Shown here in pieces: positions 56,295-63,881 of a DNA stretch of 64,000 bases (its first letter is position 1; each line of letters begins with the position of its first letter). A program made the translations under genes and the position numbers. The DNA comes from an uncultured Bacillota bacterium (GTDB lineage: Bacteria > Bacillota > Clostridia > Christensenellales > UBA1242): positions 62,001 through 126,000 of the forward strand of contig UQVQ01000004.1 in NCBI GenBank assembly GCA_900544595.1, given 5' to 3'. The notes beneath the pieces are model-generated. The model was not told the origin of the DNA and did no database searches. It was given only the letters and a program-made list of their open reading frames with translations.

Positions 56295-57008
56295 TTAAAT
56301 TTTTTGGAATTTTCCGTTTTTCTTATGAACTCTAAGATTTGCTCCGCTTGCTTCCGAAAGTTTTTCTGCAACTTCCAAGGCTTCTGCTTTTGTTGCGCAT
56401 CTTTTTGAAGCGCGCGTCGACCCGGTTTTTTTAACAACCCATTCGCGTTTTTCTTTATCATATGTAACGCCATAGGTGGCTTTTTTCTCTTCTTTTTTCA
56501 TTTCTGCCTCTTCTTCATTTGTTTCTTCGGCTTTCTTTTCTTCTTTAACTTCTTCCTTAGCCGCTGCCTTTTTAGGTTGTTTTTTTGCTTTTGGTTTTTC
56601 TTCTTTAATTTCTTCTTTTGCTGGTTCTTCGGTTTTTTCTTCCTTAGCAGGATTTTCTTGCCCTTCTACGGTTTTTTCTGTTTCTTGTTGTTCTTCAGTT
56701 TCTTTTGTTTCTGTTTCTACGGTTTCTTCTTGTTTATCGTCTTTTTTAACTTTTCTTTTTTTCTTAGGCTTTTCTTCAAGGTCTTCTGCCTTAACTTCTT
56801 TAATTTCCTCTTGCTTTGGTTCTTCATCGTTTGCTTGAACTGTTTCCTTTTCAGCTGCTTCTTTTGCCGCTTTTTTATCTTTCAAAATGTTTAAAATCAA
56901 AAAAACTATGCTAACAACAAAAGTTGCCGCCAAAACTCCAACAACAATCCAAACCCCGCTTCCGTTTAAAAAGTCTTCAAAACCAGAATTTAATAAATTT
57001 TTTCCCAT
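56295..57008 (-). CDS. Membrane-anchored Lys/Glu-rich protein with C-terminal DUF2188 domain
   Basis: 237 residues from ATG 57008 after GGAG. One membrane helix (about 19-42, VWIVVGVLAATFVVSIVFLIL). Then comes a 135-residue low-complexity stretch of Glu, Lys, Thr and Gln (EEKPKKKRKVKKDDKQEE, AKEEIKEEKPKAKKQ). The last 55 residues match DUF2188 (WVVKKTGSTRASKRCATKAEALEVA, RVHKKNGKFQKI). The layout suggests a membrane spacer holding a small soluble module. Function unknown. In-frame extension to 57359 lacks support. Confidence 0.75.
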   Translation of the reverse strand: MGKNLLNSGFEDFLNGSGVWIVVGVLAATFVVSIVFLILNILKDKKAAKEAAEKETVQANDEEPKQEEIKEVKAEDLEEKPKKKRKVKKDDKQEETVETETKETEEQQETEKTVEGQENPAKEEKTEEPAKEEIKEEKPKAKKQPKKAAAKEEVKEEKKAEETNEEEAEMKKEEKKATYGVTYDKEKREWVVKKTGSTRASKRCATKAEALEVAEKLSEASGANLRVHKKNGKFQKI

Positions 57009-57072
57009 AAATTTTCTCCTTATTTGTAGTTTAGCACAAAAAAGTTTAAAATCAAACCATATAATATATTTT

Positions 57073-57101
57073 TTGACAAAAATTTCATCAAGTTGTATTA
57101 T
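57073..57101 (+). promoter_or_regulatory. tadA promoter, leaderless geometry
   Basis: TTGACA (57073-57078), 17 nt, TATTAT (57096-57101), 7 nt, then ATG 57109. No Shine-Dalgarno site. Confidence 0.75.
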
Positions 57102-57108
57102 ATAGATA

Positions 57109-57546
57109 ATGAATGAATTTATGAAAGAAGCGCTTAAAGAAGCGAAAAGGGCGGAAAGAAAAGGCGAAGTTCCAATTGGGGCAGTTATTGTTTCAAATAA
57201 TGAAATTATTGCAAGAGGATTTAACAATCGCGAAAAATCTAAATGTGCAATTAACCACGCAGAAATTATTGCAATTAAGAAGGCGTGCAGAAAAATTGGA
57301 GATTGGCGTCTTGAGAATTGCGAAATGTATGTTACGCTTGAACCTTGTTTAATGTGCATTGGAGCGATTTTAAACTCTCGAATTAAAGCGGTTTATTTCG
57401 GGGCAAAAGACAATAAAAGTTGTAATAAAGAGTTTTTAATAAGCAAAAACAATAGTCTTAACCACAACCTAATTTTTGAAGGTGGAATTATGGAAGAGGA
57501 GTGCGCTTCTCTTTTAAAAGAATTTTTTAGAAATGCAAGAAAATAA
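57109..57546 (+). CDS. tadA: tRNA-specific adenosine deaminase TadA
   Basis: 145 residues with the cytidine/adenosine deaminase signature: INHAEIIAIKKAC (Zn His and proton-shuttle Glu) and LEPCLMCIGAIL (two Zn Cys). It makes wobble inosine in tRNA-Arg(ACG). GEVPIGAVIV is at residues 19-28, as expected for the family. The start at 57109 (MNEFMKEALKEAKRAE) fits the usual N-terminal helix. Its transcript seems to begin at the start codon. Confidence 0.95.
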   Translation: MNEFMKEALKEAKRAERKGEVPIGAVIVSNNEIIARGFNNREKSKCAINHAEIIAIKKACRKIGDWRLENCEMYVTLEPCLMCIGAILNSRIKAVYFGAKDNKSCNKEFLISKNNSLNHNLIFEGGIMEEECASLLKEFFRNARK

Positions 57547-57596
57547 TATTAATCTAACAAGGAAAATGCTATAATAATATAAAAAAGGAAATGAAT

Positions 57597-57989
57597 ATGG
57601 AAAATAAAGACGAAACACAATTTGGAAAGGGAACAAAAATTCTTTGGCAAGACAGGAAAAGATGGTGCGGTTTGCCATGGTCGTTCACGAGATATTACAT
57701 CGTTGAAAAGAAGGGAAGTTGGCTTAAACTTTTCACGTCTGTTGGACTTTTTGGCGTTCAAGAAGAAGAGGTTAATGTCTATCGTATTTACGACTTAACC
57801 GTAACTCAATCGCTTTCAAACAGAATGTTTAACACGGGAACAATAACCTTGCATTGCCAAGCAAACAACCATGAAACGATTAACTTGGTTCGCGTTAAAG
57901 ATCCATATAAAGTTCGCGCAATGCTTCAAGAACTCATTGAAAGTGAAAGAGCAAAACGCGGCAATAAATTAAGTGAGTTCACATATTAG
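57597..57989 (+). CDS. Bacterial PH-domain-like protein
   Basis: 130 residues from ATG 57597, with AAGGA 7 nt upstream; ATG 57591 is possible but too close. A TGCTATAAT extended -10 lies at 57567-57575. The pattern ILWQDRKRWCGLPWSFTRYYIV, WLKLFTSVGLFGVQEEEVNVYRIYDL and ITLHCQANNHETINLVRVKDPY matches bPH_2/DUF304-type pleckstrin-like domains. The C-terminal helix holds LQELIESERAKRG. Such proteins often bind the membrane or partners; the role here is unknown. Confidence 0.72.
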   Translation: MENKDETQFGKGTKILWQDRKRWCGLPWSFTRYYIVEKKGSWLKLFTSVGLFGVQEEEVNVYRIYDLTVTQSLSNRMFNTGTITLHCQANNHETINLVRVKDPYKVRAMLQELIESERAKRGNKLSEFTY

Positions 57990-57992
57990 TTA

Positions 57993-58021
57993 TTGACAAA
58001 ACGTATAAATATGTGTATCAT
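57993..58021 (+). promoter_or_regulatory. Promoter of the SHOCT-domain protein gene
   Basis: TTGACA (57993-57998), 17 nt, TATCAT (58016-58021); predicted RNA start near 58028, ahead of AAGGGAG at 58041-58047. Confidence 0.75.
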
Positions 58022-58052
58022 TAACTTGAAATCTAAATTAAAGGGAGAAAGT

Positions 58053-58646
58053 ATAGAACAAAAGTATAAACAGGCTAGAGGTGTTAACTTAGCAGCCGGA
58101 ATTGTTGACATTGTTATTGGAGCACTTGCAATTGTTGGTCTTATCTATGCAATTGCTATTATCGCAGGAGCTTCATCGTCAATTCCAAGCGAATATATTC
58201 CGGTTTTTGTTATGAGCATTTTGATTTATGCCGCACAAGTTGCATGTATGTTTGGTTTTGGAATTGCAACAATTTGCTATGCAAAGGAAAAAGGTCAAGC
58301 ATATTGCGATAAAAAACCAAAACTTTTGTCATTTGCAATTGTTGAATCTGTTATTCTTTTCTTCTCCATCATTGGAGTTGCAACGGAATTTGATCCAACA
58401 AGTTTAGTTGCTCTTTTGCTTATGATTGCAGTTGTTGTTCTTCGTTACATTGGCTATGCTTTCACAGCGCAAGTATCTGGAAAACTTGACCAAGAAGCAC
58501 AACCAGAAGTTCAACCAGCAAAAGAAGAAGTTTCCAACGATTCAATTAACGTTGATAAACTTCAAAAGCTTACAGAACTTAAAGAATCTGGCGCAATAAC
58601 AGAAGAAGAATATGAATACCTTAGAAAAAAAGAATTAGGTCTTTAA
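58053..58646 (+). CDS. Four-helix membrane protein with C-terminal SHOCT motif, probable AUA start
   Basis: About 197 residues. The only good ribosome site (AAGGGAG, 58041-58047) precedes ATA at 58053 by 5 nt and lies right behind a strong promoter, so AUA may be the start codon. TTG 58026 is in frame but would fall at or before the RNA start. The product has a short charged start (EQKYKQARGVN), then hydrophobic helices (IVDIVIGALAIVGLIYAIAI, VFVMSILIYAAQVACMFGF, FAIVESVILFFSIIG, VALLLMIAVVVLRYIGYAF). The C-terminal SHOCT motif is LQKLTELKESGAITEEEYEY. Function unknown. It directly follows the PH-like gene. Confidence 0.72.
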   Translation: MEQKYKQARGVNLAAGIVDIVIGALAIVGLIYAIAIIAGASSSIPSEYIPVFVMSILIYAAQVACMFGFGIATICYAKEKGQAYCDKKPKLLSFAIVESVILFFSIIGVATEFDPTSLVALLLMIAVVVLRYIGYAFTAQVSGKLDQEAQPEVQPAKEEVSNDSINVDKLQKLTELKESGAITEEEYEYLRKKELGL

Positions 58647-58652
58647 TTTAAT

Positions 58653-58685
58653 CAAAAAGCAGCGCAAATAAGCGCTGTTTTTTTA
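58653..58685 (+). terminator. Terminator of the SHOCT gene
   Basis: CAGCGC (58660-58665) pairs with GCGCTG, with A-run and T-run on either side. Confidence 0.85.
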
Positions 58686-58710
58686 ATTCTTTTTATTAAA
58701 ATTTTCCTAT

Positions 58711-58741
58711 TTAAATTCCGCGAAATCTTGCGGAATTTTAT
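58711..58741. terminator. Second hairpin in the asnS gap
   Basis: TAAATTCCGC (58712-58721) pairs with GCGGAATTTTA (58730-58740). It lies between two terminators; a 25-codon frame at 58754 follows but has no convincing signal of translation. Confidence 0.6.
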
Positions 58742-58790
58742 TTTGAAAACAAATGATTTCGGTTGATGGAGGAGATAAAAGTTTTAAACA

Positions 58791-58823
58791 ACAAAAAAAG
58801 AGCAAAATCTTGCTCTTTTTTAA
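58791..58823 (-). terminator. asnS-aspS terminator
   Basis: AAAAAAAGAGCAA (about 58793-58805) pairs with TTGCTCTTTTT (58810-58820). On the minus strand it follows the asnS stop. Confidence 0.85.
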
Positions 58824-58840
58824 TGTTTAAAAAGGTTTAA

Positions 58841-60220
58841 TTAAATGCTGCCAACTGTTCTTGGGAAATATTCAACATCGCGAATGTTGCTCATTCCTGT
58901 TATATACATAATTAAACGTTCAAAGCCAAGCCCATAGCCGCCGTGCTTTGCCGTTCCATAACGGCGAGTGTTGATATAGTCTGTGTAATCTTCTTCTTTA
59001 AGCCCAAGTTCTTTCATTCGTTTAAGAAGATAGTCCAGCCTCTCTTCTCTTTGGCTTCCGCCAATAAGCTCGCCAACGCCAGGAACAAGAAGGTCAACAG
59101 CTGCAACGGTTTTGCCGTCGTCATTAAGACGCATATAGAAAGCTTTAATTTCTTTTGGATAGTTTGTTAAGAAAACTGGTTTCTTATAGACTTCTTCGGT
59201 TATATATCTTTCGTGTTCGCTTTGAAGGTCAACGCCCCAATAAACTGGGAATTGGAAACGATCTTTAACTTTTTCAAGAATTTTAATTGCGTCGGTGTAG
59301 TCAAGGCGAACATAATCGTTTTCTGTTATGGATTTAAGTCTTTCAAGAAGAGTTGTGTCAACAAATTTGTTTAAGAATTCAAGTTCGTCTTTGCAGTTCT
59401 CCATAACATAGCGAACAACATACTTAACCATTTCTTCTTCGTTGTCCATAATATCGTTTAAATCGGCAAAACAAATTTCTGGCTCCATCATCCAAAATTC
59501 TGCTGCGTGGCGCGTTGTGTTTGAGTTTTCTGCGCGGAATGTTGGCCCAAAAGTGTAGGTGTTTGCAAAAGCGTGGGTCATTGGTTCCTCATCAATTTGT
59601 CCAGAAACGGTCATAAAAACTTGTCTTCCAAAGAAATCTTTGGAATAGTCAACTTTTCCGCTTTGAGCAATTTTTTCAAGATCAAGTGTTGTAACTTGAA
59701 ACATACTTCCCGCGCCCTCACAATCGCTTGCTGTTATGATTGGGGTGTTAACATAAACAAAGCCCTTTTCATTGAAAAATTTGTGGATTGCAAACGCCGC
59801 AACCGAGCGAATTCTGAAAACAGCGTTGAAAGTGTTTGTTCTTGGACGAAGAGCAGCGTGCTCGCGCATAAACTCAAAACTGTGGCCTTTCTTTTGCATT
59901 GGATAGTCCGCTTCGCAAGAGCCTAAAACAACGGCTTTTGTTGCGTTAACTTCAAAAGGTTGTTTTGCGTTTGGTGTTAAAACAACTTTTCCTTCAATTT
60001 CAAACGAACTTCCGGTAAGTTGTTTAACAATTTCGTCGTAGTTTTCAATTTTTGCCTTTTCCAAAACAACTTGGCAACTTTTGAATGCGCCGTCGTTAAG
60101 CTCAAGGAAAGCAATGTTTTTTGAATCGCGAATGGTTCTTGCCCAGCCGCAAATTCTAACTTCCTTTTCGGCAAATTTTGAATATTCTGTGTTTAATTCT
60201 TTAATTTGTGTTCTTTTCAT
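58841..60220 (-). CDS. asnS: Asparaginyl-tRNA synthetase
   Basis: 459 residues, class IIb. The N-terminal OB anticodon domain (VRICGWARTIRDSKNIAFLEL) is followed by the catalytic core with RIRSVAAFAIHKFFNEKGFVY, VFMTVSGQIDEEPM, FRAENSNTTRHAAEFWMMEPE and the motif 3 segment GFERLIMYITGMSNIRDVEYFPRT. GGAGTAG precedes the ATG at distance. It is 10 nt downstream of aspS and probably co-transcribed with it. No T-box leader is visible. Confidence 0.96.
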   Translation of the reverse strand: MKRTQIKELNTEYSKFAEKEVRICGWARTIRDSKNIAFLELNDGAFKSCQVVLEKAKIENYDEIVKQLTGSSFEIEGKVVLTPNAKQPFEVNATKAVVLGSCEADYPMQKKGHSFEFMREHAALRPRTNTFNAVFRIRSVAAFAIHKFFNEKGFVYVNTPIITASDCEGAGSMFQVTTLDLEKIAQSGKVDYSKDFFGRQVFMTVSGQIDEEPMTHAFANTYTFGPTFRAENSNTTRHAAEFWMMEPEICFADLNDIMDNEEEMVKYVVRYVMENCKDELEFLNKFVDTTLLERLKSITENDYVRLDYTDAIKILEKVKDRFQFPVYWGVDLQSEHERYITEEVYKKPVFLTNYPKEIKAFYMRLNDDGKTVAAVDLLVPGVGELIGGSQREERLDYLLKRMKELGLKEEDYTDYINTRRYGTAKHGGYGLGFERLIMYITGMSNIRDVEYFPRTVGSI

Positions 60221-60230
60221 AGTTTTTTTT

Positions 60231-61970
60231 CTACTCCAAATCTAATTTAATATGAACGTCTTTAAGTTGTTTTTCAAAAACATCATTTGGCGCGCTCATA
60301 AGAAGGTCTTGCGCATTTTTATTAAATGGGAATGCAATAACATCGCGAATGATTTCTGTGTTTGCAAGGAACATAACAACGCGGTCGAATCCAAATGCTG
60401 CGCCAGCGTGTGGTGGAGCGCCATAGGAGAACGCATTGAAGAGGGCAGGGAATTTATTTTCAACTATTTCTCTGTTATATCCCGCCATTTCAAACGCTTT
60501 GACCATAATTTCTGGGTTATGGTTTCGAACAGCGCCGCTTGCCATTTCAACTCCATTTAAAACAATGTCATATTGATATGCCAAAATTTCAAGAGGATTT
60601 TGATTTTCAAGGGCTTCCATTCCGCCTTGTGGCATCGAGAATGGGTTATGGGAGAACGCAACGCAGTTGTTTTCTTCGTCCCACTCGAAGAATGGGAAGT
60701 TAACAACCCAACAGAAATGGAATTTGTTGTTGTCGATTAAGTTAAGCTCTTGCCCAAGTTTATTTCTGAATGTTCCCATAAGCGAAACAACTTTATTCTT
60801 TGTGTCTGCCAAAATGAATGCGCTTTGCCCGTCTTTAAGATTTTCTTCAAAGAACGTTCTTTCGGTTTCGTTAAGCGTTTTTGCAATTGAGCCCGAAATT
60901 TCACCGTTAACTTTTTTAAGCCAGAACAATCCTTTTCCTTCATATGATTGAACAAACTTATTAAGATTGTCATAGAAACTTCTTGGCTTTTCGCCTGTTT
61001 CTGTAATAATCATTTTAATTGTTTTATCGTGGAAAAGCGAAAATTCGCTGTTTTTGAAAAGGTTTGTTGCATCTTGAACAATAAGTGGGTTTCTTAAATC
61101 TGGCTTATCGGAGCAATATTTTTCCATTGCATCTTTAAAGTTGATTCTTTCAAAAGGTGGAGGAGTTATTTCTTTGTTTGGCGCAAATTCCTTGAACGTT
61201 GAATAAAGAACTTCTTCCAAAACCTCAAAAACATCTTCTTGTGTTGCAAAACTCATTTCCATGTCCATTTGATAGAACTCGCCAGGGCTGCGGTCTGCTC
61301 GCGCATCTTCGTCGCGGAAGCAAGGTGCAATTTGGAAATATCTGTCGAAGCCTGAAATCATTAAAAGTTGTTTAAATTGTTGTGGGCTTTGTGGAAGAGC
61401 ATAAAACTTTCCTGGGTTAAGACGGCTTGGAACAAGGAAATCTCTTGCGCCTTCTGGGGAAGACGAGGTTAAAATTGGAGTGTGGAATTCATTAAATCCA
61501 AGCGAAAGCATCTTATTTCGAATGAAATTCATCGCTCTGCTTCTAAGCAAAATGTTTTCATGAACTTCTGGGTTTCTTAAATCTAAATAGCGATATTTAA
61601 GGCGCAATTCTTCTTTTGTGTTAGGGCTTTCGGAAATTTCGAAAGGCAAAACAGGATTGCATTTTCCCAAAACCTCAATGTCGCTTGCCAAAACTTCAAT
61701 ATCGCCAGTTGGCATTTTTGGATTTTTGCTTTCGCGCTCCAAAACCTTTCCCGAAACCTTAATAACAGTTTCTTTGCATATATCTGAAATTTTTTCTTCT
61801 TCGCGAACAAGAACTTGTGTGAGTCCATAGTTATCTCTTAAAGTGAAGAATGTTATTCCGCCAAGTTTACGAATTGAGTTAACCCAGCCAGAAAGCACAA
61901 CTTCTTTTCCAACATCGGAAATTCTAAGTTCGCCGCATGTGTTTGTTCGATATTCATTTTTCTTAATCAT
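60231..61970 (-). CDS. aspS: Aspartyl-tRNA synthetase
   Basis: 579 residues, bacterial-type AspRS. OB domain (VVLSGWVNSIRKLGGITFFTLRD), catalytic motif 2 region FRDEDARADRSPGEFYQMDMEM, GAD insertion domain in the middle (about 285-420), and the C-terminal motif 3 GFDRVVMFLANTEIIRDVIAFP. FEISESPNTKEELRLKYRYLDLR is the standard linker. GGAG precedes the ATG. First gene of the aspS-asnS pair. Confidence 0.97.
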   Translation of the reverse strand: MIKKNEYRTNTCGELRISDVGKEVVLSGWVNSIRKLGGITFFTLRDNYGLTQVLVREEEKISDICKETVIKVSGKVLERESKNPKMPTGDIEVLASDIEVLGKCNPVLPFEISESPNTKEELRLKYRYLDLRNPEVHENILLRSRAMNFIRNKMLSLGFNEFHTPILTSSSPEGARDFLVPSRLNPGKFYALPQSPQQFKQLLMISGFDRYFQIAPCFRDEDARADRSPGEFYQMDMEMSFATQEDVFEVLEEVLYSTFKEFAPNKEITPPPFERINFKDAMEKYCSDKPDLRNPLIVQDATNLFKNSEFSLFHDKTIKMIITETGEKPRSFYDNLNKFVQSYEGKGLFWLKKVNGEISGSIAKTLNETERTFFEENLKDGQSAFILADTKNKVVSLMGTFRNKLGQELNLIDNNKFHFCWVVNFPFFEWDEENNCVAFSHNPFSMPQGGMEALENQNPLEILAYQYDIVLNGVEMASGAVRNHNPEIMVKAFEMAGYNREIVENKFPALFNAFSYGAPPHAGAAFGFDRVVMFLANTEIIRDVIAFPFNKNAQDLLMSAPNDVFEKQLKDVHIKLDLE

Positions 61971-62057
61971 AAATTTCTCCTTTGGATAAAAACATAATAC
62001 AACAATTTTTTTTCAAATGCAATTATTTGAAAAAAATTCTTATTTTTATAATGAATA

Positions 62058-62086
62058 TTGACGTATTTACTAATTATTTATATAAT
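62058..62086 (+). promoter_or_regulatory. Promoter of the P-loop gene, leaderless geometry
   Basis: TTGACG (62058-62063), 17 nt, TATAAT (62081-62086), 6 nt, ATG 62093. No Shine-Dalgarno site; the cleanest example of the pattern. Confidence 0.8.
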
Positions 62087-62092
62087 ATATAC

Positions 62093-62599
62093 ATGGAATT
62101 GAAAGATTTTAACGTTTTTGTTTGCGTTCCTGGCGTTGGGAAAACCTTTTTAGCAAGTCAAAACCCAAACTTTGTTGATCTCGACAGCGAGCGCGCCGTC
62201 TATAAATATGGACTTGAAGGTAAATCGCAACTTGAACTTGAAAAAGAAAAATTTAATCGCGGGGAAGTTGTTAGAAAAGATTCAACCGATTATGTTATGA
62301 AAAGACTTCATGAGTGCATAAGCCAAAACAAAATTGTTCTTCTTGCTCCAAACCCAAAAATTGTTAACAAACTTGTTGAAGAAAAAATCCCATATTGCTA
62401 TGTCTATCATTCGCTTGATTGCATCGACGAATATAAAGAGCGAATGAGAAACCGCGGAAACGAAGAAAACTTCATAAGCGAAATGCTTGGCGAACATATT
62501 ATCCATGAATTCTATAAAAACTCGCAGCAAGACCAGCGCCCCGCTCTTAAAATTGAACTTCAAAAAGGGCAGTTCCTTTCCGACCTATTCAAAAACTAA
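62093..62599 (+). CDS. P-loop ATPase/kinase-like protein of unknown function
   Basis: 168 residues. The Walker A is VFVCVPGVGKTFLA (about 8-21), with Cys at the position where the first Gly of GxxxxGK usually lies. FVDLDSERAVYKYG follows, and LLAPNPKIVNKL and YVYHSLDCIDEYKERMRNRG resemble the substrate loops of small-molecule kinases. It recalls small P-loop kinases of phages and Bacillota whose substrates are unknown. It is transcribed alone just after the aspS promoter region, and its own promoter places the RNA start at the start codon. Confidence 0.65.
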   Translation: MELKDFNVFVCVPGVGKTFLASQNPNFVDLDSERAVYKYGLEGKSQLELEKEKFNRGEVVRKDSTDYVMKRLHECISQNKIVLLAPNPKIVNKLVEEKIPYCYVYHSLDCIDEYKERMRNRGNEENFISEMLGEHIIHEFYKNSQQDQRPALKIELQKGQFLSDLFKN

Positions 62600-62632
62600 A
62601 AGACATTGGACTTTTCCATGTCTTTTTTCTTT
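62598..62632 (+). terminator. Terminator of the P-loop gene
   Basis: AAAGACATTGGA and TCCATGTCTTT pair with one mismatch, then T-run. Confidence 0.8.
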
Positions 62633-62633
62633 C

Positions 62634-62662
62634 TCAATTTCTGATGTCTTTCAGCATATATA
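62634..62662 (+). promoter_or_regulatory. Possible sigma-E-like promoter of spmA
   Basis: TCAATTT (62634-62640), 14 nt, CATATATA (62655-62662), then 6 nt to ATG 62669. Matches are partial (5/7 and 5/8), but spacing is right and spmA is a sporulation gene. No Shine-Dalgarno site. Confidence 0.35.
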
Positions 62663-62668
62663 TTAACT

Positions 62669-63244
62669 ATGAACAAAATTTGGGTTGTTATGATGCTTCT
62701 TGGAACGGCGGCGCTTTTGGCTGTTAACCCTGGGGCAACTGTTTCAACTCTTCTTGATGCTTCGGCAAGCGCGGTTGAACTTTCTCTTTCCCTGCTTGGA
62801 ATTTATGCGGTTTGGCTTGGGCTTTTGGAAATTCTTGACGCAAGCGGACTTTCGAAAAAGATTGCTAAACTTATGCGCCCAATCATCAAGAAACTTTTTA
62901 AAGGAGCAAGCGAAGAAACACAAAAGGACATTGCCGTTAACCTTTCTGCAAATATGCTTGGGCTTGGCAATGCGGCAACGCCATACGGAATTAAGGCGAT
63001 GAAAGGGCTTGACGACGGAAGCGGAGTTGCAACAAAGCCAATGATTATGCTTATGATTCTTAACGCAACCTCAATTCAACTTCTTCCCTCAACAACAATT
63101 TCGCTTAGGGCGGCGGCGGGAAGCGTTTCGCCCGCCGATATTATTTTGCCAACGCTTCTTGCAACTTTAATTTCTTGTTTAACCGGCGTTGGGCTTGCCC
63201 TTCTTTGCGGAGTTGTTTTTAAAAGGAAAAGAAAAAATGTTTAA
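62669..63244 (+). CDS. spmA: Spore maturation protein A
   Basis: 191 residues with about five membrane helices in the nucleoside-recognition (Gate) fold: LLGIYAVWLGLLEILDASGLSKKIAKLM, AVNLSANMLGLGNAATPYGIKAM and LNATSIQLLPSTTISLRA. SpmA and SpmB are needed for spore core dehydration. There is no ribosome site before the ATG; a sigma-E-like box ends 6 nt upstream. It overlaps the 41-aa gene and is followed by spmB. Confidence 0.95.
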   Translation: MNKIWVVMMLLGTAALLAVNPGATVSTLLDASASAVELSLSLLGIYAVWLGLLEILDASGLSKKIAKLMRPIIKKLFKGASEETQKDIAVNLSANMLGLGNAATPYGIKAMKGLDDGSGVATKPMIMLMILNATSIQLLPSTTISLRAAAGSVSPADIILPTLLATLISCLTGVGLALLCGVVFKRKRKNV

Positions 63245-63362
63245 AATTATTGTTTTTGCTATTATTGCTCTTTCAGTCTTGTTTTTGGTTATGAAAAAAT
63301 ATCGCCTTCTTATAATCAGTTTGTGTTTCATAATTGTGTCGATGTTTTGCGGAATATTTTAG
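63237..63362 (+). CDS. Small membrane protein (41 aa) between spmA and spmB
   Basis: ATG 63237 overlaps the spmA stop (8 nt) and follows AAAGGAAAA. The 41-residue product is almost all hydrophobic: two helices, FKIIVFAIIALSVLFLVM and LLIISLCFIIVSMFCGIF, joined by KKYR. No family recognised. The tight overlap with spmA and 12-nt gap to spmB suggests translation as part of the spm operon. Confidence 0.55.
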   Translation: MFKIIVFAIIALSVLFLVMKKYRLLIISLCFIIVSMFCGIF

Positions 63363-63374
63363 GAAGGAGAAAGT

Positions 63375-63881
63375 TTGAGCGCTTATGTTGTTCCCATATT
63401 TATTATATTAGTAATGTTATATGCTTCTTATAAGAACCTAAATACATATAACATATTTATTAACGGCGCAAAAGGAGCGGTTCAACTTATTGTTTCAATT
63501 TTTCCATATCTTGTTGCAATAATGATTTCTGTTGCTCTTCTTCGAACAAGCGGGCTAACCAATCTTTTAACAAAAGCGGTTTCCCCAGTTTTCAACTTTC
63601 TTGGAATTCCGCCAGAGGTTAGCGAACTTGTTCTTCTTCGTCCGTTCACTGGCAGCGGAAGTTTTGCGCTTTTAAGCGACATATTTACTCAGTATGGGGC
63701 AGACAGCTACATTTCGCGTTGCGCTTCGGTTATTATGGGGAGCAGCGAAACAGTTTTTTATGTTGCAACGGTCTATTTTTCTCAAACAAAAGTTAAAAAA
63801 CTTCTTTATGCAATCCCATGCGCGCTTGCCGCCTCGATTGTTGCGGCCGTTGTTTCTTGTTTGCTTTGCAAAGTTATATAG
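63375..63881 (+). CDS. spmB: Spore maturation protein B
   Basis: 168 residues from TTG 63375, 6 nt after GGAAGGAG. Membrane protein with the Gate fold: GAKGAVQLIVSIFPYLVAIMISVALLR, VSELVLLRPFTGSGSFALLSDIF and GSSETVFYVATVYFSQTKVKKLLYA. Works with SpmA in spore maturation. The codons and layout match spmA. The window ends 119 nt further on; that stretch is AT-rich, with AAAAATTTTTTTG twice (about 63892 and 63911), and no gene is seen. Confidence 0.95.
   Translation: MSAYVVPIFIILVMLYASYKNLNTYNIFINGAKGAVQLIVSIFPYLVAIMISVALLRTSGLTNLLTKAVSPVFNFLGIPPEVSELVLLRPFTGSGSFALLSDIFTQYGADSYISRCASVIMGSSETVFYVATVYFSQTKVKKLLYAIPCALAASIVAAVVSCLLCKVI

Noticed and set aside
58754..58831. 25-codon ORF with an internal GGAGGAG
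   Set aside because: Its last codons are the asnS terminator hairpin, the GGAGGAG lies inside the frame rather than before its ATG, and the product has no recognisable features.
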